The notes beneath the pieces were generated by a model. The model did not search any database. It had not been told where the DNA came from and saw only the letters and a program-made list of their open reading frames with translations. The position numbers and the translations under genes are program-made. Below are positions 49,160 through 57,216 of a stretch of DNA of 64,000 bases, in pieces (position 1 is the stretch's first letter; each line of letters begins with the position of its first letter). The DNA is taken from assembly GCF_013307435.2 (NCBI RefSeq), contig NZ_CP102845.1:3222001-3286000 (forward strand). The letters run 5' to 3'. The stretch comes from Microvirga terrae (GTDB taxonomy: Bacteria > Pseudomonadota > Alphaproteobacteria > Rhizobiales > Beijerinckiaceae).

Positions 49160-49867
49160 CTACCGTGCTCTCTGGCCGAACAGCACCGCCTGGACCTTGG
49201 GGTCGGTCAGGTCGGTCTTCTCGCGGTCATCCGAGCTCACCTTGATGCCGCGCTGGACTGCCGGGCGGGCGAGCACGGTCTCGAGCCAGCGCTTCGCATG
49301 TGGGAACTCCTCGATATCCTGTCCTTGGCGGTCCCACAGCTTCGCCCAAGGGGCGATGGCCATATCGGCAATGGAGTATTCGCCTGCCACGAACTCCCGA
49401 TCTTCGAGGCGCTTGTTCAGCACGCCATAGAGACGGTTGGTCTCGTTCGTGTAACGGTCGATGGCATAGGGCACCTTCTCCGGGGCGTAGATGCGGAAAT
49501 GATGCGTCTGGCCGAGCATGGGGCCGAAGCCGCCCATCTGCCAGAACAGCCATTGATCGACCTCGACCCGCCCGCGCTCGTCCTGCGGATAGAATCGGCC
49601 TGTCTTGCGTCCGAGATATTGCAGGATGGCCCCGGACTCGAACACGGAGATCGGCTGCCCGTCGGGACCGTCCGGGTCGACGATGGCGGGCATCTTGTTG
49701 TTGGGAGAGATCGCCAGGAACTCCGGAGCGAATTGGTCGCCTTTGCCGATATTGATCGGATGGATCGCATAGGGGAGCCCGCATTCCTCGAGCATGATGG
49801 TGATCTTCCACCCGTTCGGGGTCGGCCAGTAATAGAGATCGATCGGGTTCTGCGCGGCAGCTGCCAT
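49160..49867 (-). CDS. Glutathione-dependent disulfide reductase-like GST (YfcG/YghU family)
   Basis: 235 residues from ATG 49867 (MAAAAQNPIDLYYW) with AAGGAGAGG in front; the longer frame is rejected. GST N-domain YWPTPNGWKITIMLEE and the SNNKMPAIVDPDG loop (about 55-67), C-domain with WLFWQMGGFGPMLGQTHHF. These match the YfcG/YghU group, which reduces disulfides with glutathione without a Cys nucleophile. Confidence 0.88.
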   Translation of the reverse strand: MAAAAQNPIDLYYWPTPNGWKITIMLEECGLPYAIHPINIGKGDQFAPEFLAISPNNKMPAIVDPDGPDGQPISVFESGAILQYLGRKTGRFYPQDERGRVEVDQWLFWQMGGFGPMLGQTHHFRIYAPEKVPYAIDRYTNETNRLYGVLNKRLEDREFVAGEYSIADMAIAPWAKLWDRQGQDIEEFPHAKRWLETVLARPAVQRGIKVSSDDREKTDLTDPKVQAVLFGQRAR

Positions 49868-50055
49868 GGAAAGCCTCTCCTTGCGTGACGACACGGGTCG
49901 GTGCCGGGACGTTAAGACATAAGATCGGAACTCGCACCCTCGTCTGCAATGAAATTCGGTGGAAAGGACGCAGGGCTGCCTTCCCGCGCTTGCATGTTTC
50001 ATTGTTTCATCATGAGATGCCGCCTGCGCCTGACGGGCGCTCGAGAGGATGTCCC

Positions 50056-50310
50056 ATGATGAACCGAGTTGTCAGTTTCGCCGTCGCGGCCGCGATGGCC
50101 CTGTCCATGGCAGGTGCCGCAGAGGCGGCCGCCGAGATGAAGCCGAAGAAGCAGCCGACGGCCGCCCAGATGGCTGCCCGCGAGCGCATGAGCAAGTGCA
50201 GCGCGGAGTGGAAGGAGGCCAAGTCCGGCGGCAAGCTTGCCAAGGACGCCAAGTGGCCGAAGTTCTGGAGCGAGTGCAACATGCGCCTGAAGGGCGGGAT
50301 GAAGGCCTAA
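50056..50310 (+). CDS. PsiF-like small secreted protein
   Basis: 84 residues: signal MMNRVVSFAVAAAMALSMAG cut near AEA-A, then a basic mature part with RERMSKCSAEWKEAK and WPKFWSECNMRLKGG. The paired Cys and K/A-rich spacing resemble PsiF repeats (phosphate-starvation-inducible periplasmic proteins). AGAGG lies 8 nt before the ATG. Overlap with the longer frame at 49885 is ignored. Confidence in the family is moderate. Confidence 0.6.
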   Translation: MMNRVVSFAVAAAMALSMAGAAEAAAEMKPKKQPTAAQMAARERMSKCSAEWKEAKSGGKLAKDAKWPKFWSECNMRLKGGMKA

Positions 50311-50344
50311 CCTGTTCCGAGACACCGCTGTCGGCATCGCCGGG

Positions 50345-50479
50345 CTAGCGCATCGTGCGGAAAAGTGGACCCGGTTTTCGCTTGCGCGGCCCGCTGGGTC
50401 CGCCCCGAACGATGCGCCGCTTCAGGAAGTGAGCATCGGATCCGATCCCAAAAGTGGGTCCACTTTTGGGTCCGATGCT
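50345..50479 (-). repeat. Composite palindromic repeat, copy 2
   Basis: About 135 nt, opposite in orientation to 2842-2977; the GCGCATCG/CGATGCGC module is at 50345-50417 and the GCATCGGA/CCGATGCT module at 50432-50479. The inner sequence of the first module (GCGGAAAAGTGGACCC...GGCCCGCTGGGTCCGC) has the opposite orientation to that in copy 1. It lies between the PsiF-like gene and the acetyltransferase gene. Confidence 0.75.
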
Positions 50480-50572
50480 TTAGGCCGGCGATGCCGATGA
50501 CAAGCGCTGCGTTCAAGACAATCGGTTGGTCGGCATGAGGCTGGCCGGCCATGACAGGCGAGTTGCTGACGA

Positions 50573-51031
50573 TCAAAACTTCTTCTTGAAGCCCTCGTGG
50601 CTGCGGACGAAGCCGATACGCTCGTAGAACCGGTGCGCATCCGTGCGGGTCTTGTTCGAGGTGAGCTCCATGGCGGCCGCCCCATATGTACGGGCATGGT
50701 CTTCGGCGAAAGCCATCATCCGGGCGCCGATGCCGCCCGAGCGTCGCGCAGCCTTCACCTTGACGCTCTCCACCTTGACGCGCAGGGCGCCACGACCGGT
50801 GAGACTCGGAATGAACGTCAGCTGGAAGGTGCCGACGACCTCGTCGCCGTCCAGAGCCACGAACAGCCGGTTGTCGGGGCTTTGCTGGATGGCCGCGAAG
50901 GCGGCCTCGTAGGCGGGCCGCGTCTCGGGCGACCAAACGTCGCCATGGGAACCCAGCTCGTCTTCCTCGTGCAGACGAATGATCGCTTCGAGATCCCGCG
51001 CCTGTGCCTCCCTGATCGACAGAGCGCTCAT
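50573..51031 (-). CDS. GNAT N-acetyltransferase
   Basis: 152 residues from ATG 51031 (MSALSIREAQARDLEAIIRL). Acetyl-CoA fold: FVALDGDEVVGTFQLTFI, RVESVKV, RRSGGIGARMMAFAEDHA (motif A, about 95-112) and DAHRFYERIGFVRSHEGFKKKF. Acetylates an unknown amine. It is co-transcribed with the GST upstream: its start overlaps that gene's stop by 4 nt. Confidence 0.83.
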   Translation of the reverse strand: MSALSIREAQARDLEAIIRLHEEDELGSHGDVWSPETRPAYEAAFAAIQQSPDNRLFVALDGDEVVGTFQLTFIPSLTGRGALRVKVESVKVKAARRSGGIGARMMAFAEDHARTYGAAAMELTSNKTRTDAHRFYERIGFVRSHEGFKKKF

Positions 51032-51669
51032 GCGGCGGCCCGCGATTCCATAGGCAGCAGATCGGCACGCGCGCGGAATCCGGACAGAGCTTCGACCCGC
51101 TTCGCCCATGCGCTCACCTGAGGATACTCCGCCGCGTCGATGCCGGCTTCGCCCGCAAAGGCGACGACCCCGTAGACATCGATATCGGCAATGGTCACGC
51201 CCTCCCCGACCAGCCACGCGCGGCCTGCAAGGTGACGTTCCAGGACCCCCAGAGCGTTCTTGGCCGCCATGATGCAATCCTCGACCACTTCGGGAGGCGC
51301 CTGACGGAAGCCCGCCTTGACCACGCGCGCCTTGTACAGAGGAGCCGCGAGACGGTCGAAATCCCAGTACATCCACTCGCGCACCTGCAGGCGCTCGTCG
51401 AGGTTCGCGCCTCCAAACCGGCCCGTCATGTCGGCGAGATATTCCAGGATTGCTGCCGACTGGCACAGGTGGCGTCCGCTGTTGCGATCGACCAGAAGGG
51501 GAACCTGGCCGTAGCGCTGACGGGACAGATGGGGAGGCTGCTTGTGGTCTCCCTCCATCATGTTCACGTGCACGTAATCGAACGGTTCACCCATCAGCGA
51601 CAGAGCGAGAGCCACCTTGTAGGTCGGCCCCGAATAGCCGAATCCGTGCAGTTCGAACCGTGCCGGCAT
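51028..51669 (-). CDS. Glutathione S-transferase
   Basis: 213 residues from ATG 51669 (MPARFELHGFGYSGPTYK). Thioredoxin-like N-domain with a conserved VPLLVD cis-Pro and QSAAILEYLAD, all-alpha C-domain. This is a theta/beta-type GST, cytoplasmic. Its stop overlaps the acetyltransferase start; it is divergent from the DUF4345 gene. Confidence 0.86.
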   Translation of the reverse strand: MPARFELHGFGYSGPTYKVALALSLMGEPFDYVHVNMMEGDHKQPPHLSRQRYGQVPLLVDRNSGRHLCQSAAILEYLADMTGRFGGANLDERLQVREWMYWDFDRLAAPLYKARVVKAGFRQAPPEVVEDCIMAAKNALGVLERHLAGRAWLVGEGVTIADIDVYGVVAFAGEAGIDAAEYPQVSAWAKRVEALSGFRARADLLPMESRAAA

Positions 51670-51766
51670 GATGCGATCCCCGATGAAGAAAATTCTGTGG
51701 CCGGGGACCCTAATCGATTGTTTCGTCCTCGGGAAGGAGCAGAATCTCAGGGCATTGGGGGACGCC

Positions 51767-52186
51767 ATGACCGGTATGGAACGCGAACGAAAATTGCTCC
51801 AGCAGAGCGTGGCCATCGCGGCCGCCATTCCGGTCGCCACTGGCCTGTACGGTGTCCTGTTCGGACAGGCGCTCACGGGCGACGCGGTGAGTATATCAGC
51901 GGAAAGCCACTTCCGCTTCATGTCCGGCCTTCTGCTCGGCATCGGTCTCTGCTTCTGGAGCACCTTGCCCTCGATTGAGGTCAACACCGGACGCTTTCGG
52001 CTGCTGACCCTGCTCGTGGTCATCGGCGGCTTGGGCCGCCTGATCGGCCTCGCTCTCACCGGACTGCCATCCTTCTTCATGGTCGGCGGGCTGATCGTCG
52101 AACTCGTGGTCGCGCCTGTTCTCTGCCTGTGGCAGACGCGGGTCGCCAATCGTTATGCCGAGGAGTACGGCGTCGCTGAGCCCTGA
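51767..52186 (+). CDS. DUF4345-like four-span membrane protein
   Basis: 139 residues from ATG 51767 (MTGMERERK), with GGGGGA 5 nt before the start. Four hydrophobic segments; the second begins HFRFMSGLLLGIGLCFW, the DUF4345 motif, and the third TLLVVIGGLGRLIGLALTG. Function unknown. It is divergent from the GST at 51669 and 94 bp upstream of rcnR. Confidence 0.6.
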   Translation: MTGMERERKLLQQSVAIAAAIPVATGLYGVLFGQALTGDAVSISAESHFRFMSGLLLGIGLCFWSTLPSIEVNTGRFRLLTLLVVIGGLGRLIGLALTGLPSFFMVGGLIVELVVAPVLCLWQTRVANRYAEEYGVAEP

Positions 52187-52232
52187 TCCCCTGCCACCTC
52201 GTGTACATCGACCCGGGCGGGCGAGAATGGCC

Positions 52233-52261
52233 TCGACATATATAGGGTACCCCCCTATATT
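52233..52261 (+). promoter_or_regulatory. RcnR-regulated promoter with an operator inside
   Basis: TCGACA (52233-52238), 17-nt spacer, TATATT (52256-52261). The spacer is nearly all a palindrome TATAGGGTACCCCCCTATA (52241-52259) with a six-C tract, the G/C-tract type of site bound by RcnR/FrmR/CsoR regulators. The position would let the repressor block RNA polymerase until it binds metal. Confidence 0.7.
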
Positions 52262-52280
52262 ATTTATCGGGAGGATCCAT

Positions 52281-52553
52281 ATGTCCCATACGGTTCGAGC
52301 CAAGTCCAAACTGCTCGCTCGCGTGCGCCGCATCCGCGGCCAGGTCGAAGCCATCGAACGGGCCCTCGAGAACGAACTCGGCTGCGCCGATGTGCTTCAA
52401 CTCGTCGCTTCCGTGCGAGGGGCCATGAACGGCCTCACGGCGGAACTGATCGAGGATCACATCCAGCATCACGTGGTGGAGCCCACGCAGGAAACCGACC
52501 GGATGCGCGGCGCCGACGAGCTGATCGATGTGGTCCGGACCTATTTGAAATAA
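52281..52553 (+). CDS. rcnR: Nickel/cobalt-sensing repressor, RcnR type
   Basis: 90-residue all-helical CsoR/RcnR-family repressor. ATG 52281 with GGGAGG in front. The four metal ligands of RcnR are all at the canonical places: His3, Cys35, His60 and His64. N-terminal MSHTVRAKSKLLARVRRIRG, then NELGCADVLQLVASVRGA and DHIQHHV. The downstream NicO efflux gene, 11 nt away, and the operator confirm a Ni/Co efflux switch; FrmR (formaldehyde) is less likely because it needs a downstream frmA. Confidence 0.85.
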   Translation: MSHTVRAKSKLLARVRRIRGQVEAIERALENELGCADVLQLVASVRGAMNGLTAELIEDHIQHHVVEPTQETDRMRGADELIDVVRTYLK

Positions 52554-52564
52554 CGAGTTTTTTC

Positions 52565-53386
52565 ATGCCTGACATCGCCCAGCTCATTCAGGCAGGTGTG
52601 GCCAATCCCTGGCTTTATCTGCCAGCCGCCATCCTGCTCGGCGCCCTGCATGCCCTGGAGCCTGGCCATTCGAAATCCATGATGGCAGCCTTCATCGTGG
52701 CCGTTCGGGGCACCCCGGCCCAGGCGACCCTGCTGGGCATCTCGGCTGCCATTGGTCACACCATCGTCGTCTGGGCCTTGGCTCTCCTCGGTCTGTACCT
52801 GGGGGACAAGCTCATCCTCGACCGCGCGGAGCCCTGGCTTGTTCTTCTCTCGGGACTGCTGATCATGGCGCTTTCGTTCCGCATTTTCTGGATGCTGAGG
52901 GCCGCGCACCACCACCATCACCATAGCCACTCTCATGATCACGGGCACAATCACGGTCATGGGCATTCCCATCCTGCGCATCATGATGAGGACGGGCATC
53001 TCGACGCCCATGCCGCGGCCCATGCACGCGAGGTCCGGGAGCGCTTCGGCGGCAACCGGCACGTCACGAATTTCGACATCGCCTGGTTCGGGTTCACCGG
53101 CGGGCTCCTCCCCTGCCCGGCCGCCATCGCGGTTTTGCTCATCTGCCTCCAGGTCAGGGCCTTCACGCTTGGAATCGGCATGGTGGCGGCCTTCAGCGTC
53201 GGCCTCGCGATCACATTGGTAACGGTGGGCATCGTGGCCGCCTGGGGAACCCACGCCCTCCGGACGCGATGGTCGGGTCTGGAGGAATGGGGGGAGCGGC
53301 TGCCCTATATCTCGGCTGGCCTTGTCTTCGTCATCGGCAGCACCATCGCTCTCCAGGGCCTATGGAAGCTTGGCCTTCTGGCGTGA
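52565..53386 (+). CDS. rcnA: Nickel/cobalt efflux protein, NicO/RcnA family
   Basis: 273 residues, six or so membrane spans. Family motifs HALEPGHSKSMMAAF (about 29-43), GHTIVVW and FTGGLLPCPAAIAVLL (about 175-190), and a cytoplasmic His-rich loop (HHHHHHSHSHDHGHNHGHGH, about 115-140) that binds the metal. It follows rcnR by 11 nt in an operon. Confidence 0.9.
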   Translation: MPDIAQLIQAGVANPWLYLPAAILLGALHALEPGHSKSMMAAFIVAVRGTPAQATLLGISAAIGHTIVVWALALLGLYLGDKLILDRAEPWLVLLSGLLIMALSFRIFWMLRAAHHHHHHSHSHDHGHNHGHGHSHPAHHDEDGHLDAHAAAHAREVRERFGGNRHVTNFDIAWFGFTGGLLPCPAAIAVLLICLQVRAFTLGIGMVAAFSVGLAITLVTVGIVAAWGTHALRTRWSGLEEWGERLPYISAGLVFVIGSTIALQGLWKLGLLA

Positions 53387-53560
53387 AGGCCTATTGTGTC
53401 CAAGGCCGCAGGCGCCCCTTCGCACCGCTCCTTAATCACGTGCCTGACGGCGCCAGCTTTGCTATCATGGGGTTGAGGATCGGAATGTCAGCTCCGCATT
53501 CCGAACCCTGGCGTGATGAGGCGGGCGGACCCAGTTCTGCCCCTCGAAGGAGGCTGCTGT

Positions 53561-54973
53561 ATGGGCGAAGACGAGAGATTCCTCGCGATCCTTCGGCAAT
53601 CCGCCGATGTCGATACGGATGTCGTCGCGGCGTTCGAGCGCCTGATCCGTCAGGCGCCAGATCACGAGTTGAACCGCATCAATGCACTTGCCTTCGCGGC
53701 GAGGAACGGGCTCGACGAGGATCGCGTCATCGCGGCGTTCCTTCACGCGGCCCGGCTCGGGGTGTTCGAGATGTCCTGGAACGTGCTCTGCCCCGGGTGC
53801 GGCGGGGTGCTCGAATCGGGGATGAGCCTCAAGTCGATCAATCAGAGCGAATACAGCTGCGCCCTCTGCGCTGCCGGTTATGAGCCGACGCTCGACGAGA
53901 TGGTGGAGGTCACGTTCACCGTGAGCCCGCGCGTCCGGAAGATCGCGGCCCATGACCCGGATACACTTCCGATGGACGAGTACATGCGGCAGATCTTCTG
54001 GGGATCGGGAGTCGACCTGCCAGAGGGTTTCGATCGCCTGATCGACGAGATCGTACTCGACGCCGTCGAACTTCCGCCCGGTGAGCGCGCGATCCTGTCC
54101 CTGCAGCTTCCCGCGGAATTCGTCATCGTCATGGATCCGGTCACCCATGCCGCCCATTTCATCGACGTCAAGGGCGAGCCTACCCGCGAGCGCCAGAGCC
54201 TCTCATTCGTCCTCAACGAGAGCCATCCGCAAAACGAGACCCTCGTCATGCAGCCGGGTCCGTTGCGGATCTCTCTCGAGAACCGCACGAACCGGCGCGT
54301 CCTGCCGGCCGTCTGGGTCGCCGGTCACGAACTGCACCACCTGCTGGAGCAAAGGCGCCCCTTCCTCACAGCGAAGCGCCTGTTGACGAACCAGACCTTC
54401 CGCGATCTCTACCGCACCGACACGCTCGACATCGATCAGCGCCTGAAGATCACCAGCCTGACCTTCCTGTTCACTGACCTGAAGGGTTCGACGGAACTCT
54501 ACGAGCGCGTCGGCGATCTCGTGGCGTATGATCTGGTGCGTGAGCACTTCCGCGTCCTCAACGAGATCGTCGCTACCGACGGCGGTGCTGTGGTCAAAAC
54601 CATCGGGGATGCGGTCATGGCGACGTTCTCTACGCCGGACCATGCGATCTCGGCGGCCCTGCGCATGCGCGATGCGATGCGCAGCCTCAACGAGCAGCGC
54701 GGCAGCGAGGACCTGCTGCTCAAGATCGGCATCCACGAGGGCCCGTGCCTCGCCGTGACCCTGAATGACCGGCAGGATTACTTCGGCCAGACGGTCAACA
54801 TCGCCTCCCGCGTCCAAGGACTTGCCGTATCGCGCGCGATCTTTGCAACCGATTCGGTGGTCGAGAACCGGGAAGCTTCCCAGATCATCGAACTCAAGGG
54901 CCTGCGGCCCACTCTTCAGAAGACGGCGTTGCGCGGCATCAACGACGAGTTCCTGGTCTATGAGATTCCGTGA
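53561..54973 (+). CDS. Class III adenylate cyclase with an N-terminal zinc ribbon
   Basis: 470 residues from ATG 53561 (MGEDERF) with GGAGG at 9 nt. The N-terminal half (DUF5939-like) holds a Cys4 zinc ribbon (CPGCGG... and YSCALC at about 77-104). The C-terminal cyclase domain has metal Asp in LFTDLKGS (about 306) and IGDAVMA (about 350), the adenine-selecting Lys in VVKTIGDA, the Asp in DYFGQTVNIASR, and the transition-state Asn/Arg. All catalytic residues are therefore present. Cytoplasmic; makes cAMP under an unknown input. Confidence 0.85.
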   Translation: MGEDERFLAILRQSADVDTDVVAAFERLIRQAPDHELNRINALAFAARNGLDEDRVIAAFLHAARLGVFEMSWNVLCPGCGGVLESGMSLKSINQSEYSCALCAAGYEPTLDEMVEVTFTVSPRVRKIAAHDPDTLPMDEYMRQIFWGSGVDLPEGFDRLIDEIVLDAVELPPGERAILSLQLPAEFVIVMDPVTHAAHFIDVKGEPTRERQSLSFVLNESHPQNETLVMQPGPLRISLENRTNRRVLPAVWVAGHELHHLLEQRRPFLTAKRLLTNQTFRDLYRTDTLDIDQRLKITSLTFLFTDLKGSTELYERVGDLVAYDLVREHFRVLNEIVATDGGAVVKTIGDAVMATFSTPDHAISAALRMRDAMRSLNEQRGSEDLLLKIGIHEGPCLAVTLNDRQDYFGQTVNIASRVQGLAVSRAIFATDSVVENREASQIIELKGLRPTLQKTALRGINDEFLVYEIP

Positions 54974-55026
54974 GAGATCTGCCTCGTCATCCACAATGTC
55001 AGGAACGTATGGGTGTCAACTGCGTC

Positions 55027-55107
55027 ATCGCTGAGCTTGTTCCAGCAATCCCGATCCGAATAGCGCTGAGCCCGCCTCATCGGCATCACCGGCACACAAC
55101 CGGTGAT
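55027..55107. repeat. Paired 23-nt hairpin repeat (unit D), one arm degenerate
   Basis: 55027-55049 (ATCGCTGAG/TCCAGCAAT, loop CTTGT; degraded) and 55085-55107 (ATCACCGG/CCGGTGAT, loop CACACAA), 58 nt start to start. Confidence 0.65.
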
Positions 55108-55128
55108 GCCATCTGTTTCTGATCATCG

Positions 55129-55314
55129 TCAGTCGCGCCCGCTCACGTCCTCGCCGATGTCCTTCAGCAGATGAGGGCTGAGCCTTGCACGAAGGGACAC
55201 CGGCAGTTCTGAGTGCGGGCGAGTTTTTCGGGATGTCTGGCCGCGCTCGCGCACGGTCGGGATCAGGTCAATGCGAACGGTCAGCCAGACGAGAGATAAC
55301 GTAATCTGCTTCAT
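55129..55314 (-). CDS. Possible 61-residue DUF1127-like protein
   Basis: Starts MKQITLSLVWLTVRIDLIPT. The C-terminus SLRARLSPHLLKDIGEDVSG resembles the Arg-rich 'L..LLkDIG' motif of small DUF1127 regulators of alphaproteobacteria. It overlaps the 37-residue ORF upstream in another frame and has a weak SD, so it could be translated by coupling or not at all. Confidence 0.35.
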   Translation of the reverse strand: MKQITLSLVWLTVRIDLIPTVRERGQTSRKTRPHSELPVSLRARLSPHLLKDIGEDVSGRD

Positions 55315-55381
55315 CGAAACCTACAGCGTTGTTGAAGAAAAGAATTGCGGCGTGGGTGCATGGGGCAAGAATGTTGGCCAT
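55268..55381 (-). CDS. 37-residue ORF with a strong SD
   Basis: MANILAPCTHAAILFFNNAV then GFDEADYVISRLADRSH. AAGGAGG sits 6 nt before the ATG, one of the best SDs in the window. It lies just after a hairpin with a T-tract (55409-55435). No family recognised. Confidence 0.5.
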   Translation of the reverse strand: MANILAPCTHAAILFFNNAVGFDEADYVISRLADRSH

Positions 55382-55408
55382 GTGACGCCTCCTTCGGCTG
55401 AGGTTGAT

Positions 55409-55435
55409 GAAAAAGCGGCTGATAAATCAGCCGCT
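55409..55435 (-). terminator. Terminator or attenuator-like hairpin
   Basis: Perfect 9-bp stem AGCGGCTGA / TCAGCCGCT, 4-nt loop, then TTTTTC on the minus strand. It is 47 nt past the acetyltransferase stop and 28 nt before the 37-codon ORF. It may end the acetyltransferase mRNA, or control the small ORF. Confidence 0.72.
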
Positions 55436-55481
55436 GGAACAGAATATACTCCAACTCGATCGCTTTTGCCAGAGAAGAGGC

Positions 55482-56003
55482 TTATAGCTTCTTCTCGAAC
55501 CGATACTCCGCGGATCTCGAGATATCGGTGAGCTGGCGCTGGCCGTCGATCTGCGTGTAGCCCCACTGCGTGTAGAGCCGGTGCGCGGTCGTGAAGCGCG
55601 TGTCCGACCACAGGACCATGCGGTCTGCGCCCTTGAATCGGGCATGCCCCTCGGCTTGGCGCACGAGCAGGGACCCGAGTCCCTGTCCGCGCCGGTCGGA
55701 GCGTACATAGAGTCGGTGCAGTTCCGCTGCGCCCTTCTCAGGGAAATCCACCGCGACGCAGGCGCAGACCCGTCCGCGCTCGTCCTCGACCGCCCAGAAC
55801 GCGCCATCGGTTGCGGCATATGACGAGCCGGCGGCACGCAAATCAGGCAGATCGTCGTGCGGATCAACGAAGCAGCCCGGATACTCCGCGTAGCAGAGCG
55901 CCAGGAGACCGAAGAGATCCTGTGCATCGGCATCCGCGACGGGTCTGATGGCCGGGATGGGATGCACCTTTGCGAGGAATGGCGCGGGAGGAGACATGGT
56001 CAT
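55482..56003 (-). CDS. GNAT N-acetyltransferase
   Basis: 173 residues from ATG 56003 (MTMSPPAPFLAKV); ATG 55997 is an alternative. HRLYVRSDRRGQGLGSLLVRQAEGHA is motif A of the fold, and AHRLYTQWGYTQIDGQRQLTD ends the core. Substrate unknown. It is about 34 bp downstream of the acyltransferase gene on the same strand. Confidence 0.82.
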   Translation of the reverse strand: MTMSPPAPFLAKVHPIPAIRPVADADAQDLFGLLALCYAEYPGCFVDPHDDLPDLRAAGSSYAATDGAFWAVEDERGRVCACVAVDFPEKGAAELHRLYVRSDRRGQGLGSLLVRQAEGHARFKGADRMVLWSDTRFTTAHRLYTQWGYTQIDGQRQLTDISRSAEYRFEKKL

Positions 56004-56037
56004 GCTGGTCGGGCCCTGTTGAACGTGTTGCATGGAC

Positions 56038-57216
56038 TTAGACGGATCTCGTGAGCGCGGAAGCCTCGATCCGCTTCCGCAGAAGCAGATTGCGGATGAT
56101 CCCGGTTCGACGTTCGGTGACAAGCGAGAAACTGAAGGCTGTAATGAGTGCCCCGGCCAGAAGTCCCGCAAATGCCCCATAGGGAGCCGCCCCTGGCGCA
56201 ACGAGAACCGGCGGCCAGCCATACCATTCGAGGAGACCGCCCAGAAAAACCGTGACGGGAACGTGAATAAGGTAAAGGGAATAGGAGAAATCTGCTCCGA
56301 CGCGCACCGAACCTGCGATCGGGCACCATGACAGCAACCTCCGGTTCGCGATCGCAAGGGCGGTTCCGAGCCCGACCATGAGATCGGTGCCGAAGGGAGG
56401 TATGATCTGGAAGCGAGAGACGAGAAATCCGGTGGCGATCGCCGCAAGCCCCGCAAGACCTGCAACGAGCGGCATCGTGCGATCCCGAACGATCTGGGCA
56501 GCCAGGGTTCCGGCGAGCCAGATCATGAACCAGGGAGCCCATCTCAGGATCCCGCCCGCAAAGTGGTTGAGCCCCAGGAAGAGCACGACGGCGGCACCGA
56601 TCTTGACGGATTTCGGTAGACGAGCGACGCCGATCCCGAACAGAAGGGGAGCGAGCAGATAGAAAGTCCATTCGAACCCCAGCGACCAGAGCGGCGGGTC
56701 CACCCCAAGCGGCTTGCAGAAGATCCCCTGCATGGCCACCAGGTTGCATGCCATCTGCCCCCAGGTCCAATCCGACGTGACTCCGATCGGCATCAAGGGA
56801 CGCTCGCCAAAGAACCGAGTGCCACCGAGATAAGACCGCCCGATCCCGTCGAGCAGCAGGCTCAGGGCCAGCGCCGGCAGAAGGACGACGAAAATTCGGG
56901 CGAACCGGCTGGCGAAATAGGCCTGCGGATTGAACCTGGACTTCCCTATGGAGCGCCATACTCCGCCGCCGACTAGGAAGCCGCTGACGGCAAAGAATAT
57001 CGCGACACCCTCTCGGTGAATACCTGTCACGAAGTAGAAGACCTTTGTGGTCAATCCCGCTTGGACGATGTCCTGGAAGCTCACGAAGAGGAGCCCGCGC
57101 GTATGCCCGAACAGCACCAGCAGAGCCGCTCCCAGGCGAAGTAAGTCCAGAAACGGCCAATGCGCACCGTTCGAAGGTGGAGCAGACTGGCCGCCTCGCT
57201 GGCTGACTTCCGTCAT
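56038..57216 (-). CDS. Acyltransferase family 3 membrane protein (OafA/YrhL-like)
   Basis: 392 residues, about ten membrane segments. The N-terminus FLDLLRLGAALLVLFGHTRG has the catalytic His region, and GVAIFFAVSGFLVG and PPLWSLGFEWTFYLLAPLL are family motifs. It acetylates sugars of surface glycans. The start (57216) overlaps the SGNH gene's stop by 4 nt. No C-terminal SGNH domain of its own; that is the separate gene upstream. Confidence 0.9.
   Translation of the reverse strand: MTEVSQRGGQSAPPSNGAHWPFLDLLRLGAALLVLFGHTRGLLFVSFQDIVQAGLTTKVFYFVTGIHREGVAIFFAVSGFLVGGGVWRSIGKSRFNPQAYFASRFARIFVVLLPALALSLLLDGIGRSYLGGTRFFGERPLMPIGVTSDWTWGQMACNLVAMQGIFCKPLGVDPPLWSLGFEWTFYLLAPLLFGIGVARLPKSVKIGAAVVLFLGLNHFAGGILRWAPWFMIWLAGTLAAQIVRDRTMPLVAGLAGLAAIATGFLVSRFQIIPPFGTDLMVGLGTALAIANRRLLSWCPIAGSVRVGADFSYSLYLIHVPVTVFLGGLLEWYGWPPVLVAPGAAPYGAFAGLLAGALITAFSFSLVTERRTGIIRNLLLRKRIEASALTRSV

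Larger units (their letters stand above)
54974..55481. other. 508 bp gap with repeat, small ORFs and a hairpin
   Basis: Between two convergent genes. Contains a hairpin pair (55027-55107), a 61-codon and a 37-codon ORF on the minus strand, and a strong hairpin (55409-55435). Base composition is lower in GC than the neighbours. Confidence 0.55.

Noticed and set aside
52900..52985. CAY-rich repeats resembling a microsatellite
   Set aside because: It is the His-rich loop of rcnA, in frame.
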